From Citricoccus zhacaiensis (GTDB lineage Bacteria; Actinomycetota; Actinomycetes; Actinomycetales; Micrococcaceae): 64,000 bases of DNA. This document shows positions 16,456-25,261 of the stretch, piece by piece. Numbering within the stretch: the stretch's first letter is position 1; the number at the start of each line of letters is the position of its first letter. Location of the stretch: NCBI RefSeq assembly GCF_014645315.1, contig NZ_BMLQ01000007.1:72052-136051 (forward strand), given 5' to 3'. Under the pieces are notes generated by a model. It did no database searches and was not told the DNA's origin. It saw nothing but the letters and a program-made list of their open reading frames with translations. The translations under genes and the position numbers were made by a program.

Positions 16456-17093
16456 ATGGCGTGGCCGAGCATCCTCAGCCGCAGGGCGCGGGCCGTGGAC
16501 ATGTGGGCGCGCATGGCCTCACGCGCCCCGGCGGCCTCGTGCTCCCGGATGCAGCGGAGGATCTCCGCGTGCTCCTCCAAGGACTGCTCCCAGCGCCCCG
16601 GCGTGGTGAGGGTGGAAGTCGGCGCATGGATCTGGTGGGTGGAGAGCCGGTCCAGCAGATCACGCAGGATGGGGTTCCGGGCGGCCGACCACAGCGCCTC
16701 ATGGAACTCGATGTTGGTGTCCAGCCGGGTGGCATTGTCCGGGTCCGTGAGGGCCTGATCCCGGGAGAGGAGCCCCTCCAGCCGGACCAGGTCCAGCTCG
16801 GTCCGGGCCGAGGCGGCCTCCTCGGCGGCCTGGCCCTCCAGGAGGATGCGGAGGTCATAGACCTGCATCAGCTGCTCGGGGTCCAGGCGCCGCACCTGCA
16901 GCCCCCGCGTGCCGCGCTCGAGCAGGCCCTCCTGCTGCAGACGGCCCAGGGCCTCGCGCACCGGCGTCCGGGACACCCCGAACCGATCCGCCAGGGCCAC
17001 TTCGCGGAAGGGGGTGCCGGGGGAGTGCTCGCCGCGGAGGATCTCCGCCTTGAGCTCGCCGTGCATCGCGGCGGCGTCCATCTTCCCTGCCAC
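16449..17093 (-). CDS. GntR-family regulator with FCD domain
   Basis: A 214-residue FadR/VanR-type GntR repressor. The winged helix is visible in FREVALADRFGVSRTPVREALGRL (split here as ADRFGVSRTPVREALG), and the helical FCD domain carries the metal-binding acidic and histidine residues (FHEALW, EEHAEIL, MRAHMS). The start is GTG at 17093; an ATG four codons later (17081) has AGGGAAG upstream and is an alternative. It lies downstream of the TcuA-like flavoprotein on the same strand, with a long hairpin between. It is the likely regulator of the flavoprotein through the TGTATACA site at 18748. Confidence 0.9.
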   Translation of the reverse strand: MAGKMDAAAMHGELKAEILRGEHSPGTPFREVALADRFGVSRTPVREALGRLQQEGLLERGTRGLQVRRLDPEQLMQVYDLRILLEGQAAEEAASARTELDLVRLEGLLSRDQALTDPDNATRLDTNIEFHEALWSAARNPILRDLLDRLSTHQIHAPTSTLTTPGRWEQSLEEHAEILRCIREHEAAGAREAMRAHMSTARALRLRMLGHAMG

Positions 17094-17120
17094 AGGTGTC
17101 CCCTTCGTCCGCTCTCAGCG

Positions 17121-17167
17121 GTGCCGGCCGGCGTCGGGAAAACAAGGTTCCCGACGCCGGCCGGCAC
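17121..17167. terminator. 20-bp perfect hairpin between flavoprotein and GntR genes
   Basis: Perfect 20-bp arms at 17121-17140 and 17148-17167 (outer bases GTGCCGGCCGG) with a 7-nt loop. It starts 13 bp after the flavoprotein stop, so it most likely terminates or attenuates leftward transcription before the GntR gene, although no T-run follows on that strand. On the plus strand TTTT follows at about 17171. Confidence 0.65.
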
Positions 17168-17179
17168 GCCTTTTCGATG

Positions 17180-18697
17180 TCAGGCCAGCGTACCGGCGCG
17201 TCGTCCGAAGACCACGCCCGCGGCCAGGCCGGAACCGCCGGGGTAGTTGCCGGCGAACAGGCCGCCGAGCATCTCACCGCAGACGTACAGCCCGGAGATG
17301 TGCTCGCCCTCGGCGTCCAGGACCCGGCCGTGGGTGTCTGACTTCAGGCCGCCGAAGGTGAACGTGATGCCACAGGTGACCGCGTAGGCGTAGAACGGTC
17401 CCTCGGTCAGGGGGGTGGCCCAGTTGGACTTGACCGGGGTGGTCTCCGCCCGGCGGCCGTCCTTGACGGTGGGGTCCCAGGGGATGGTGGTGTCGATGGA
17501 CCCGTTGTAGTCCTGGACGGTCCCGGTCAGGGCCTCCGGGGCGATCCCGATCTTCTCGGCCAGCTCCTCGAGGGTGTCCGCCTCGGCCACGGTGATGCCG
17601 GGCATGTCATACTCCTCAGTCCGCAGCATGGCCCGCAGGGGGGCGTCGAAGATCTGGTAGGCGACCGAGCCCGGCTGCTTGAGGATCTCCCGGCCGAACT
17701 TCGCGTAGGTGTAGTTGCGGAAGTCCTCGCCCTCGTCCACGAACCGCTGGCCCTCGGTGTTGACGATGATCCCCAGCGGGTAGGACTGGCGGGTCAGGCG
17801 GTTGGTGAGCTCGCGGTTGGACTCGTTGTTCGGGGTGAAGGCATCCCACTGAGTGGAGTGGCAGGTGGACCAGTGCCCGGCCTTCTGCGCGCCGATCTCG
17901 AGGCCGGCGGCGATCATGTCCCCGTTGTTGAAGGGGGTGCCGCGGACCTTGGCGTTCTCCCAGCCCTCGCCGAGGTGCTCCCGGCGCCACTCGGCGTTCG
18001 ACTCGAAGCCGCCGGCGCCCAGGATCACGGACTCGGCGCGCAGCTCCTGCAGGGATCCATCCTCCTGGCGGACGGTGACGCCCTTGACCTGGCCCTCCTC
18101 AACGACCAGCCCGGTCACATCCTGGCCGTAGCGGACCTCGGTGCCCAGCTGCTCGGCCACGCGGACGTGGTCATGCATCAGGCCCTCGCCGCCACCGACG
18201 TTGCCGACATGCAGCCCTCCCCAGAACAGGTAGCTGCCGTCCTCGCGCTGGTAGGCCTGACGCTCGTACATCAGGCGGTACTTCAGGCCCAGTGACTGCA
18301 GCCACCGCAGGTTCGGGGCGGCCTCCTGCACCAGGACCTCGGTCAGCTCCGGGTCGTTGCGGCCGTCGGTGACGCGGACCAGGTCCGCGGCGTAGTCCGC
18401 GGCGGAGTAGGCCGGGACCTCGGTGACGGCGTGGCGCTCGTCCGGCTCGATGAAGTCCTGCAGGTCCTCGAGACCGGCATGGGCGATGCGCGTGGCGCCG
18501 GCGGTGTAGTAGCTGTTGCCGCCGAAGGCGTCGCGGGGGGCCTTCTCCAGCAGGAGCACCTTCCGGCCCCGCTCGGCTGCTGCGTGGGCGGCGGTGAACG
18601 CCGCGTTGCCGCCGCCGACGACGATGACGTCGGCCTCCAGGCCGGTGCCGGTCTGGGCGCCGCCGGTGCGGGCGTCCGGGGTGGGGGAGGTGGTCAT
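17180..18697 (-). CDS. tcuA: FAD-dependent tricarballylate dehydrogenase-like flavoprotein
   Basis: A 505-residue flavoprotein of the fumarate reductase/succinate dehydrogenase family. TcuA oxidises tricarballylate to cis-aconitate. The FAD dinucleotide motif reads VIVVGGGNAAFTAAHAAAE, then LLLEKAPRDAFGGNS; a second FAD block is near the end (GLYVCGEMLGGLFAGNYPGG). The ATG at 18697 has AAAGGGACC upstream; upstream in-frame codons lie in the promoter. The assignment to TcuA rather than another fumarate-reductase-like enzyme rests on the GGGNAA/AGATR pattern and the adjacent tricarboxylate transporter. The membrane partner TcuB is not in the window. Confidence 0.75.
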   Translation of the reverse strand: MTTSPTPDARTGGAQTGTGLEADVIVVGGGNAAFTAAHAAAERGRKVLLLEKAPRDAFGGNSYYTAGATRIAHAGLEDLQDFIEPDERHAVTEVPAYSAADYAADLVRVTDGRNDPELTEVLVQEAAPNLRWLQSLGLKYRLMYERQAYQREDGSYLFWGGLHVGNVGGGEGLMHDHVRVAEQLGTEVRYGQDVTGLVVEEGQVKGVTVRQEDGSLQELRAESVILGAGGFESNAEWRREHLGEGWENAKVRGTPFNNGDMIAAGLEIGAQKAGHWSTCHSTQWDAFTPNNESNRELTNRLTRQSYPLGIIVNTEGQRFVDEGEDFRNYTYAKFGREILKQPGSVAYQIFDAPLRAMLRTEEYDMPGITVAEADTLEELAEKIGIAPEALTGTVQDYNGSIDTTIPWDPTVKDGRRAETTPVKSNWATPLTEGPFYAYAVTCGITFTFGGLKSDTHGRVLDAEGEHISGLYVCGEMLGGLFAGNYPGGSGLAAGVVFGRRAGTLA

Positions 18698-18747
18698 GAG
18701 GGTCCCTTTCAGTCGGCTCGCCGGTCCGCCCGACGACTGTGCACGAA

Positions 18748-18755
18748 TGTATACA
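18748..18755. promoter_or_regulatory. Candidate GntR/FCD operator upstream of the flavoprotein
   Basis: The palindrome TGTATACA lies about 50 bp upstream of the flavoprotein ATG. GTATAC cores of this type are common for FadR-subfamily (FCD) GntR repressors, one of which is encoded just downstream of the flavoprotein. It is a short site, so the confidence is moderate. Confidence 0.5.
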
Positions 18756-18801
18756 AATGTGGACAGAGGTGCAAGCGGTGGTCCCGCCGACCCTCCGGAC
18801 C

Positions 18802-19620
18802 TCAGCTGATCCAGGCGTACCGGTGTTCGGGGCGCCCGGTGGCGCCGTAGCGCGGGCGCAGCTCGGCTCGGCCGCGATCGGTCAGCAGCTCGAGATAGCG
18901 GCGGGCGCTGACCCGGGAGATCCCGCAAGCGGCCGCCACCTCGCGCGCCGAGAGGTCGACGCCGGCCCCAGCCTCCCGCAGCGCGGCCGCCACCAGGTTC
19001 AGCGTGGGGGCCGAGTAGCCCTTGGGCAGGCGGTCCGGGGGCCCGCTCGGTGGGGCGGCCGCTCCCGCGTGGTGGGCCGTGCCGGATGGCACCCCCGCCC
19101 TCGGCTGCTCCGCCGTGCTGGACTGCACCGCCGTGGGCGACTGCTCCGCGTTGCCCGGGGACCGGCCGGAGGCGCCCCGGACCAACCGGTCGATCTCGGT
19201 CTGGTCCAGCTCCGGGGCGGTGCCGGCGCCCTGGTCGGAGCCGCCGTGGGATGCGAGGAGGGCGGCGAACTCACGGAGGCGCTCATTGAACTCCTCGCGG
19301 CTGAACGGCTTGACCAGGTAACCGTCCACCCCGTGGCCCACCGCGCGGCGGACGGTGTCCCGCTCGCTGGCGGCGGTCACCATGATCACCGCGACGTCAT
19401 GACCAGCAGATCGCAGATCCTCCAGCACCTGGACGCCGCCCCGGTCCGGTAGGTGCACGTCCAGCAGCACGAGGTCCACCTCGTGTTGGGCCAGGAACTC
19501 TGCGACCGGCAGGCCACGCTCCAGGACGCCCACCACCTCGAACCCTTCGAGGGCCTCCACGAAGCGCCGGTGCATCCCCGCGACCGCGAAGTCGTCATCC
19601 ACCACGAGTGTCTTGATCAA
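18802..19620 (-). CDS. CitB/DctR-type response regulator
   Basis: A 272-residue response regulator. The receiver domain shows the acidic pair in VVDDDFAVAG, the phosphorylated Asp54 in LLDVHLPD and Lys in YLVKPF. A long Ala/Gly/Pro linker (residues about 125-200) leads to an HTH with AREVAAACGISRVSARRYLE. The start is a TTG at 19620 that overlaps the kinase stop as TTGA, so the pair is translationally coupled. CitA/CitB-type systems sense extracellular C4 or C6 carboxylates and activate their uptake genes. Here the divergent tctCBA operon and perhaps tcuA are the obvious targets. Confidence 0.9.
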   Translation of the reverse strand: MIKTLVVDDDFAVAGMHRRFVEALEGFEVVGVLERGLPVAEFLAQHEVDLVLLDVHLPDRGGVQVLEDLRSAGHDVAVIMVTAASERDTVRRAVGHGVDGYLVKPFSREEFNERLREFAALLASHGGSDQGAGTAPELDQTEIDRLVRGASGRSPGNAEQSPTAVQSSTAEQPRAGVPSGTAHHAGAAAPPSGPPDRLPKGYSAPTLNLVAAALREAGAGVDLSAREVAAACGISRVSARRYLELLTDRGRAELRPRYGATGRPEHRYAWIS

Positions 19621-21404
19621 CGGATATCCCCACTGTCCTCGGTGTTCGGTGTCCCGGTGTTGTTTCGGCCGGTTCCAGCATCGTCGCCGGTGCCGGTGCC
19701 AGTACCAGTGCCAGTGCCGGCGGCCGCCGGCCAGGCGGCTCGGAACCGGGCCCCGCCCCACGGTGACGGGGTGACCTCCACCCGGCCGTGCCGGCGTCGG
19801 GCAATCCGGTCCACCAGAGCGAGGCCGATGCCGCGGCCTCCGGCGGGACGCGATGACGCCGGGCCGGTGTCCTTGGTGGAGGCACCCCAGCGGAACAGGG
19901 TCTGCGCCGCCTCCGGGTCCAGCCCGGGGCCCGAATCGTCCACCTGGACGGCGAATCCGGCGGCCCCGGCGGTCACCTCCAGCATCACCCGGCCGCCGTC
20001 CCCGGCCGCCTCGATGGCATTCGTCAGCAGGTTGGCCACCACCGTGAGAGCGTCGTCGTCCGCACGCCAGTCCGCCTCCACCGAGCCGTCGGCGGTCAGC
20101 TCCAGCACGACGCCGGCCTCCCGGGCGAGCGCTGATTTCGCGCCGACCAGTGCGGACAGGGACGCATCCGAGAGGTCGTGCTGGAAGGGTCCGCCGGCCA
20201 GGCCCGTCAGGCCCCGGATGTACTCCTGCGCCTCCTCGGTCTCGCCGAGGGACAGCAGCCCGGAGATCACGTGAAGCCGGTTCGAGAACTCGTGGGTCTG
20301 TGACCGCAACGTCTCCGTCAGGCTGCGCTGGCCCTCCAGCTCGCGCAGGCTGGACTCCAGCTCGGTGCGGTCCTGCACGGTCAGGGTCCGGCCGATCTGC
20401 CGGCCCTGCGCCCGCGCCGGCCGCACCCGGGCCAGCAGGATGCGCTCGCCGGCCAGGGCGAAGGTCGTCAGGTCCCAGTCGGCCTCGTCTGCCGTCGTGC
20501 GGCGTGGCCCCGCATCGGCTGCCTTGCCCGTGGCCGATGTGGGAGCTGAGGTGGGGGCCGGTGTGGGGGAGGGTCCCAGGAGGGCGGCCAGGTCCGCGTC
20601 CAGCACCTCCGCAGCCGAGCGGCCCTCGACGTCCGCCCCCACCCCGAGCAGTCGGGTGGCCTCATCGTTGACGAGGGTGATGGTGCCGTCCTCGTCCACG
20701 CCGATGACGCCGTCTCCGACGCTGTGCAGCAGCGCCTGGCGGGACTGGTGCAGTCCGGCCATCTCCTCCGGGCCGGCACCGTAGATCCTGGTGCGCACGT
20801 AGCGGGACGCCCAGGCGGCCCCGGCGGTGCCCAGGCCGGCGGCCAGCAGGACCCAGGGGGCGAAGCCGAGGACGACCTCGAGAAGGTCGCCGCGGATCTC
20901 GCTCTGCAGCAGGCCCACCGAGACGGTGCCCACCACCTCGTCGCCGTCCCAGATCGGGACCTTGGAGCGCAGCGACACCCCCAGGGGGCCCTCCTCGGTA
21001 CCGCGGAAGGTCTCACCGGCGCGGATCGGGGCGTGGTCCGAGGAGACCGGCTGGCCGATCTGCGCCGGGTCGGGGTGGGCCACCCGGATGCCGTCCCGGT
21101 CCGCGACGACCACGAACTCGACCCCCGCGGCCCGTTCGGCCAGATGGGCGATGGGCTGGATTCTCTCCACCGCATCGGCTGCGTTCACCGTGGCGATCAC
21201 CTCGGGGACGCTGGCGATCTCGGTGGCCACGGTGTGGACCTCTTCGAAGGCGAGTTCCCGGGTGCGCAGTTCCTCGAAGCGCAGCACGATGGCCGCCACG
21301 GCCAGCACCGTCAGCAGCACGATGGCCAGCTGCAGGGTGATCAGTTGCAGGCGGAATCGGCGGCGGGGCCGGGGCCCGTGCAGGCGAGGCGGGGGACGAA
21401 ACAC
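19617..21404 (-). CDS. CitA/DcuS-type sensor histidine kinase
   Basis: A 595-residue carboxylate-sensing kinase. Two membrane spans (about residues 20-42 and 180-200) bracket an extracytoplasmic sensing domain. A PAS domain follows, then the H-box SQTHEFSNRLHVISG with His371, the N-box NLLTNAIEAA, and the G-boxes DDSGPGLDP and GRGIGLALVDRI. I start at GTG 21404, which has AGGAG at proper spacing; a TTG at 21428 is the alternative. The C-terminal tail is a low-complexity Gly-Thr run encoded by a hexanucleotide repeat. Divergent from tctCBA and coupled to the response regulator. Confidence 0.92.
   Translation of the reverse strand: MFRPPPRLHGPRPRRRFRLQLITLQLAIVLLTVLAVAAIVLRFEELRTRELAFEEVHTVATEIASVPEVIATVNAADAVERIQPIAHLAERAAGVEFVVVADRDGIRVAHPDPAQIGQPVSSDHAPIRAGETFRGTEEGPLGVSLRSKVPIWDGDEVVGTVSVGLLQSEIRGDLLEVVLGFAPWVLLAAGLGTAGAAWASRYVRTRIYGAGPEEMAGLHQSRQALLHSVGDGVIGVDEDGTITLVNDEATRLLGVGADVEGRSAAEVLDADLAALLGPSPTPAPTSAPTSATGKAADAGPRRTTADEADWDLTTFALAGERILLARVRPARAQGRQIGRTLTVQDRTELESSLRELEGQRSLTETLRSQTHEFSNRLHVISGLLSLGETEEAQEYIRGLTGLAGGPFQHDLSDASLSALVGAKSALAREAGVVLELTADGSVEADWRADDDALTVVANLLTNAIEAAGDGGRVMLEVTAGAAGFAVQVDDSGPGLDPEAAQTLFRWGASTKDTGPASSRPAGGRGIGLALVDRIARRRHGRVEVTPSPWGGARFRAAWPAAAGTGTGTGTGTGDDAGTGRNNTGTPNTEDSGDIR
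19687..19716. repeat. Hexanucleotide repeat encoding the kinase Gly-Thr tail
   Basis: Five consecutive 6-bp units of the type CC(G/A)GT(G/A) in the extreme 3-prime end of the kinase gene. On the coding strand they give alternating Gly-Thr. Because the unit is a multiple of three, slippage would change tail length without shifting the frame or the coupled regulator. Confidence 0.7.
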
Positions 21405-21630
21405 CGTGTCGGACTCCTGGGGGATCAAGGGGCGGTCTGGGGTGCGGATGGACGGACGTGCGGTGGTGCGCTGCGGTGTTGTGACGATGCGGCGTTGTCA
21501 GAAGTTTCTTAACCACCCCTTATGACCACAACCACGATTCCGCTGTGCCATGGGTCACGTTTCTGTCAACGTGGAGGATCGGCCACGGCTTAAGTGGTCC
21601 GAATCACTGACGTAGAGAGTACGGAAGACC
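21405..21630. other. Divergent promoter region, kinase / tctC
   Basis: A 226-bp gap between the CitA-type kinase and the tricarboxylate transport operon. It must carry the response-regulator-dependent tct promoter. AT-richer patches occur at about 21494-21540 and before tctC. I could not define a convincing palindrome or a -35/-10 pair. Confidence 0.4.
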
Positions 21631-22614
21631 ATGAGTTCACGCACCTTCACCAAGGCCGCCCTCGGCGTGGCAGCCGCCGGCGTCGTCGGCCTTGCCTTGG
21701 TCAATGCCGCCGCTGGCGGAGGCGAGGCCACCGCCCGATCCAAGCTGGTGCTGATGGCACCGGCGGCGCCCGGCGGCGGTTGGGACGGCTTCGCCCGCGA
21801 ATCCCAGCAGGCCATCAAATCCGATGGCATCTCCAACAATGTCCAGGTCGTCAACGTCCCCGGCGCCGGCGGCACCATCGGCCTGGGACAGTTCGCCCAG
21901 ATGGAGGGCCGCTCGGACATGATGATGGTCACCGGCGGCGTGATGGTCGGCGCGGTTGAGCTGGCGGACTCCGGGGTCTCCATGGAGGACGTCGAGCCGC
22001 TGGTCCGGTTGGCGGACGACTACGCCGCCCTCGTGGTGCCGGCGGACTCGCCGTACGAGACCCTGGATGACTTCATCGAAGCGTGGAAGCAGGACCCGGG
22101 CGGCACGTCCATCTCCGGCGGCTCGCTCGGCTCGATCGACCATCTACTGACCGGCCTGGTGGCGGAGAAGGTGGGGATCGACCCGTCCCAGACCAACTAC
22201 ATCGCCTACTCCGGCGGTGGCGAGGCCCTGACCTCCATGCTCTCCGGCACCACCGTGGCCGGCATGTCCGGCTACAACGAGGTGGCGGACCAGATCGAGG
22301 CCGGCAACCTGCGGGCCCTGGCCATCTCCTCGAAGGAGCGGCTGCCCGGCGTGGACGTGCCCACCTTCCTGGAGCAGGGCGTGGACGCCGAGATGGCCAA
22401 CTGGCGCGGCCTGGCCGCAGCTCCCGGCGTCTCCGAGGAGGACCGGGGCGAGCTGCTGGAGATCGTGGAGGAGTACCGCCAGACGGAGCACTGGCAGGAC
22501 GCCCTCGAGCGCAACAGCTGGACGGACAGCTACATGACGGGCGACGAGTTCGAGGCCTTCCTCGACGAGGAGATCTCCCGGACCGAAGACATCGTGGAAG
22601 GACTCGGACTGTGA
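21631..22614 (+). CDS. tctC: TctC, tricarboxylate-binding extracytoplasmic protein
   Basis: A 327-residue Bug/TctC-type solute-binding protein of the tripartite tricarboxylate transporter (TTT). An N-terminal hydrophobic segment (TKAALGVAAAGVVGLALV) acts as signal or anchor, and no lipobox Cys is seen. The mature part has PAAPGGGWDGFAR, NVPGAGGTIGLGQF, SGGSLGSIDHLL and NYIAYSGGGEAL, the family ligand-binding loops. It overlaps tctB by 4 bp (GTGA). With the CitAB-type sensor and TcuA-like enzyme next door the cargo is probably citrate or tricarballylate. A strong ribosome site is not evident; GAAGACC precedes the ATG. Confidence 0.9.
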   Translation: MSSRTFTKAALGVAAAGVVGLALVNAAAGGGEATARSKLVLMAPAAPGGGWDGFARESQQAIKSDGISNNVQVVNVPGAGGTIGLGQFAQMEGRSDMMMVTGGVMVGAVELADSGVSMEDVEPLVRLADDYAALVVPADSPYETLDDFIEAWKQDPGGTSISGGSLGSIDHLLTGLVAEKVGIDPSQTNYIAYSGGGEALTSMLSGTTVAGMSGYNEVADQIEAGNLRALAISSKERLPGVDVPTFLEQGVDAEMANWRGLAAAPGVSEEDRGELLEIVEEYRQTEHWQDALERNSWTDSYMTGDEFEAFLDEEISRTEDIVEGLGL

Positions 22615-23318
22615 GCCAGCAGCAGACTGTACCCCCGGCCGGCAATCCGGCTGAGACGGCCGGAACCGCCGGGGCGCCCGGCGGGCCGCAGGGCCCGACG
22701 CCGGCCGCACCCCGGGGCGGGACCGCGCGTCGCGGATTCTGGGCCGGCCGCAGCGAACTGATCATGCCCCTGCTGGTGGCCGGCATCGCCACCTGGCTCG
22801 CCATCGAGACGGCGACCATGAACGTCATGGGCGACTCTGTGCCAGGGCCCCAGTTCTTCCCGACGATCGTCTGCATCGTGCTCTACGCCGTCGCTCTCGT
22901 CCACGCCATCCAGCTGCTGCGCCACCCGCGGCTGCCGGACCTCACGGACGATGCGGTGAACGCGGACACGTCCTCGGACCTGCTCGGCGACCTGGCCTCC
23001 GCCTCCGAGCGCGGCCGGGAGCGGATCGCGGGCCGCACTCCCGGCGCCACGCTGCCCCAGGGCTGGAAGACGTACACCGACTGGAAGACCGTGGGCCTGA
23101 TTGTCGGCGGGATCGCCGTGTTCATCCTCGTGCTGCCCGTCCTGGGCTGGGTGCTCTCCGCGGCCGGCCTGTTCTGGGTGGTCTGCAAGGCCCTGGGCAG
23201 CCAGCGTCCGCTGTTCGACCTCATCATCTCGCTGGTGTTCTCCTCGGTCATCCAGCTGGCCTTCAACGCCGGACTCGGACTGAACCTGCCCGGCGGCTTC
23301 CTGGAAGGACTGATCTGA
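22611..23318 (+). CDS. tctB: TctB, small membrane subunit of TTT transporter
   Basis: A 235-residue TctB-family membrane protein. The start is a GTG inside the tctC stop (GTGA overlap). A Pro/Gly-rich cytoplasmic N-terminus of about 45 residues precedes the first helix (ELIMPLLVAGIATWLAI). A charged loop of about 70 residues separates it from three or four further helices (TVGLIVGGIAVFILVLPVLG, SAAGLFWVVCKALG, LVFSSVIQLAFNAGL). This is longer than the usual 150-170 residues because of the N-terminal and loop extensions. It works with TctA as the permease. Confidence 0.85.
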   Translation: MSQQQTVPPAGNPAETAGTAGAPGGPQGPTPAAPRGGTARRGFWAGRSELIMPLLVAGIATWLAIETATMNVMGDSVPGPQFFPTIVCIVLYAVALVHAIQLLRHPRLPDLTDDAVNADTSSDLLGDLASASERGRERIAGRTPGATLPQGWKTYTDWKTVGLIVGGIAVFILVLPVLGWVLSAAGLFWVVCKALGSQRPLFDLIISLVFSSVIQLAFNAGLGLNLPGGFLEGLI

Positions 23319-23319
23319 C

Positions 23320-24996
23320 ATGGACCAGTTGAACCTCCTGCTCGAGGGCTTCGGCTCCGCCCTCACCCCGATCAACCTGCTGTGGGTGCTGATCGGCGCC
23401 CTGCTGGGCACCGCTGTGGGCGTGCTGCCCGGCCTCGGCTCGTCGATGGCCGTGGCCCTGCTGCTGCCCATCACCTTCACGCTGGACCCGACCGCCGCGT
23501 TCATCATGTTCGCCGGCGTCTACTTCGGCGGCCTCTTCGGTGACTCCACCGCCGGGATCCTGCTGAACACCCCCGGCAACTCCGCGGCGATCGCCGGCTC
23601 GTTCGAGGGCCACCGGATGGCCAAGGACGGCCGGGCCGCCAAGGCTCTGGCGACGGCCGCCGTCGGCGCCTTCGTGGGTGGTCTGATCGCCACCACCCTG
23701 GTGGTGTTCTTCGCGCCCCTCCTGGTCAAGATGGCCACCGCCTTCGGCCCGGCGGAGTATTTCGCCCTGGCCGTGTTCGCCTTCCTGGCGATCTCTTCCG
23801 TGGTCTCCGAGTCCGTGGTGAAGGGCCTGGGTGCCCTCGGCATCGGCCTGGTCCTGGCCATGGTCGGCGTGGACGGCCCCTCCGGCACCGTCCGGTACAC
23901 CCTGGGGATGCCGCAGCTGTTCGACGGCATCTCGATCGTGGTCATCACCGTGGGCCTGCTGGCCCTCGGCGAGGTGCTGCACATCGCCGGCCGTATCCAC
24001 CGGGACCCCGCCATGGAACGGATCGGCACCAACGGCCGGGCCCGGCTGGAACGCACGGACGTCCGCAAGGCCCTGCCGGCCTGGCTGCGCGGAACGGCCT
24101 TCGGCGTGCCCTTCGGCATCATCCCCGCCGGTGGCGCCGAGGTCCCCACGTTCCTGGCCTACGGCACCGAGAAGCGCCTGGCCAAGCGCCGCGGGGACAA
24201 GGAATTCGGTTCGACCGGCTCCATCCGCGGTGTGGCCGCTCCCGAGGCCGCGGGCAACGCGACCGCCGGTACCGCCATGGGTGCCCTGCTCGCGCTCGGA
24301 CTGCCCACCTCCGCCACCGCGGCGATCATGCTGGCCGCCTTCCAGCAGTACGGCATGCAGCCCGGCCCCCTGCTCTTCGAGCGCAGTGGTGAACTGGTCT
24401 GGACCCTGCTGGCCTCGCTGTTCATCGGCCTCGTGGTCCTGGTCATCCTGAACATGCAGTTCGCGGTGGTGTGGGCCAAGCTGCTGCTGATTCCGCGCCA
24501 TTACCTCTACGCCGGCATCACGGTGCTGTCCATGCTGGGCGTGTACGCCATCAGCTCCTCGACGCTGGACCTCTGGGTCCTCCTGGTGATCGGTCTGCTC
24601 GGCTTCGTGATGCGGCGCTACCAGTTCCCGCTGGCCCCCGTGTTGATCGCCGTGGTCCTCGGCCCGCTGGCCGAGACCGAACTGCGCCGCGCGCTGACCG
24701 TCTCCGAGGGTGACGTGTCCGTCCTGGTCTCCAGCCCGGTCACCGTGATCCTGTACTCCGTCCTGGTCCTGGCCCTCGTGGTCAGCGCCCTGCAGCACCT
24801 GCGTCACCGCCGCCAGAAGTCGGCCGCGGCCCTGGGCGGCACCGGTGAAGGTCCCGACGGCGGCTCCGGCGGGTCCGGCGGTTCCGGCGGGGAGCCGGTG
24901 GCCCCCTCGGGACCGACCGGTTCGACGGCGGCGGCCGACGCCTCCGGGCCGTCCGGCACCGCCAGGGAGACCGAGAAAATGGGGACCCGGCTGTAA
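23320..24996 (+). CDS. tctA: TctA, large permease subunit of TTT transporter
   Basis: A 558-residue TctA protein with about 11-12 membrane helices. Family signatures are LLGTAVGVLPGLGSSM (N-terminal Gly-rich motif), YFGGLFGDSTAGILLNTPG and the inverted second copy PAGGAEVPTFLAYG with AAPEAAGNATAG. It begins one base after the tctB stop. The last ~55 residues are a Gly/Ser-rich cytoplasmic tail (GGSGGSGGSGG) absent from most family members. Sodium- or proton-driven uptake of tricarboxylates is the family function. A perfect 18-bp hairpin follows at 25055. Confidence 0.92.
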   Translation: MDQLNLLLEGFGSALTPINLLWVLIGALLGTAVGVLPGLGSSMAVALLLPITFTLDPTAAFIMFAGVYFGGLFGDSTAGILLNTPGNSAAIAGSFEGHRMAKDGRAAKALATAAVGAFVGGLIATTLVVFFAPLLVKMATAFGPAEYFALAVFAFLAISSVVSESVVKGLGALGIGLVLAMVGVDGPSGTVRYTLGMPQLFDGISIVVITVGLLALGEVLHIAGRIHRDPAMERIGTNGRARLERTDVRKALPAWLRGTAFGVPFGIIPAGGAEVPTFLAYGTEKRLAKRRGDKEFGSTGSIRGVAAPEAAGNATAGTAMGALLALGLPTSATAAIMLAAFQQYGMQPGPLLFERSGELVWTLLASLFIGLVVLVILNMQFAVVWAKLLLIPRHYLYAGITVLSMLGVYAISSSTLDLWVLLVIGLLGFVMRRYQFPLAPVLIAVVLGPLAETELRRALTVSEGDVSVLVSSPVTVILYSVLVLALVVSALQHLRHRRQKSAAALGGTGEGPDGGSGGSGGSGGEPVAPSGPTGSTAAADASGPSGTARETEKMGTRL

Positions 24997-25054
24997 CCAC
25001 TGCTGAGTCGCCGTACCTTCGAGCGCTTCTCATTGCTGCAGCGTCCTGCTCCAA

Positions 25055-25096
25055 ACGCCACTGCCCCTCCGGATCCCACCGGAGGGGCAGTGGCGT
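25055..25096 (+). terminator. Terminator hairpin of tctCBA
   Basis: Perfect 18-bp arms (25055-25072 and 25079-25096, starting ACGCCACTGCCCC) with a 6-nt loop, 58 bp after the tctA stop. No U-tract follows, as is usual in high-GC actinobacteria. Confidence 0.8.
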
Positions 25097-25261
25097 CTGC
25101 GGTCCGGTGATCGGCAGCCGGGGTCGGCGTGGCGCGACGACCGGCGGGCGTGATGCCGGGGGGATCCGGGTGATAGGTTCCCGCACAGGGGCCGGACATG
25201 CCCCACCCGCCACCCGGACCAGGATCGCGCGGGGCATCACGAGCGAACACCAGGAGGAGCG

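Noticed and set aside
24858-24890. Repeat in the tctA tail as a regulatory element
   Set aside because: It is coding DNA for a Gly/Ser linker (GGSGGSGGSGG), sufficient to explain the periodicity.
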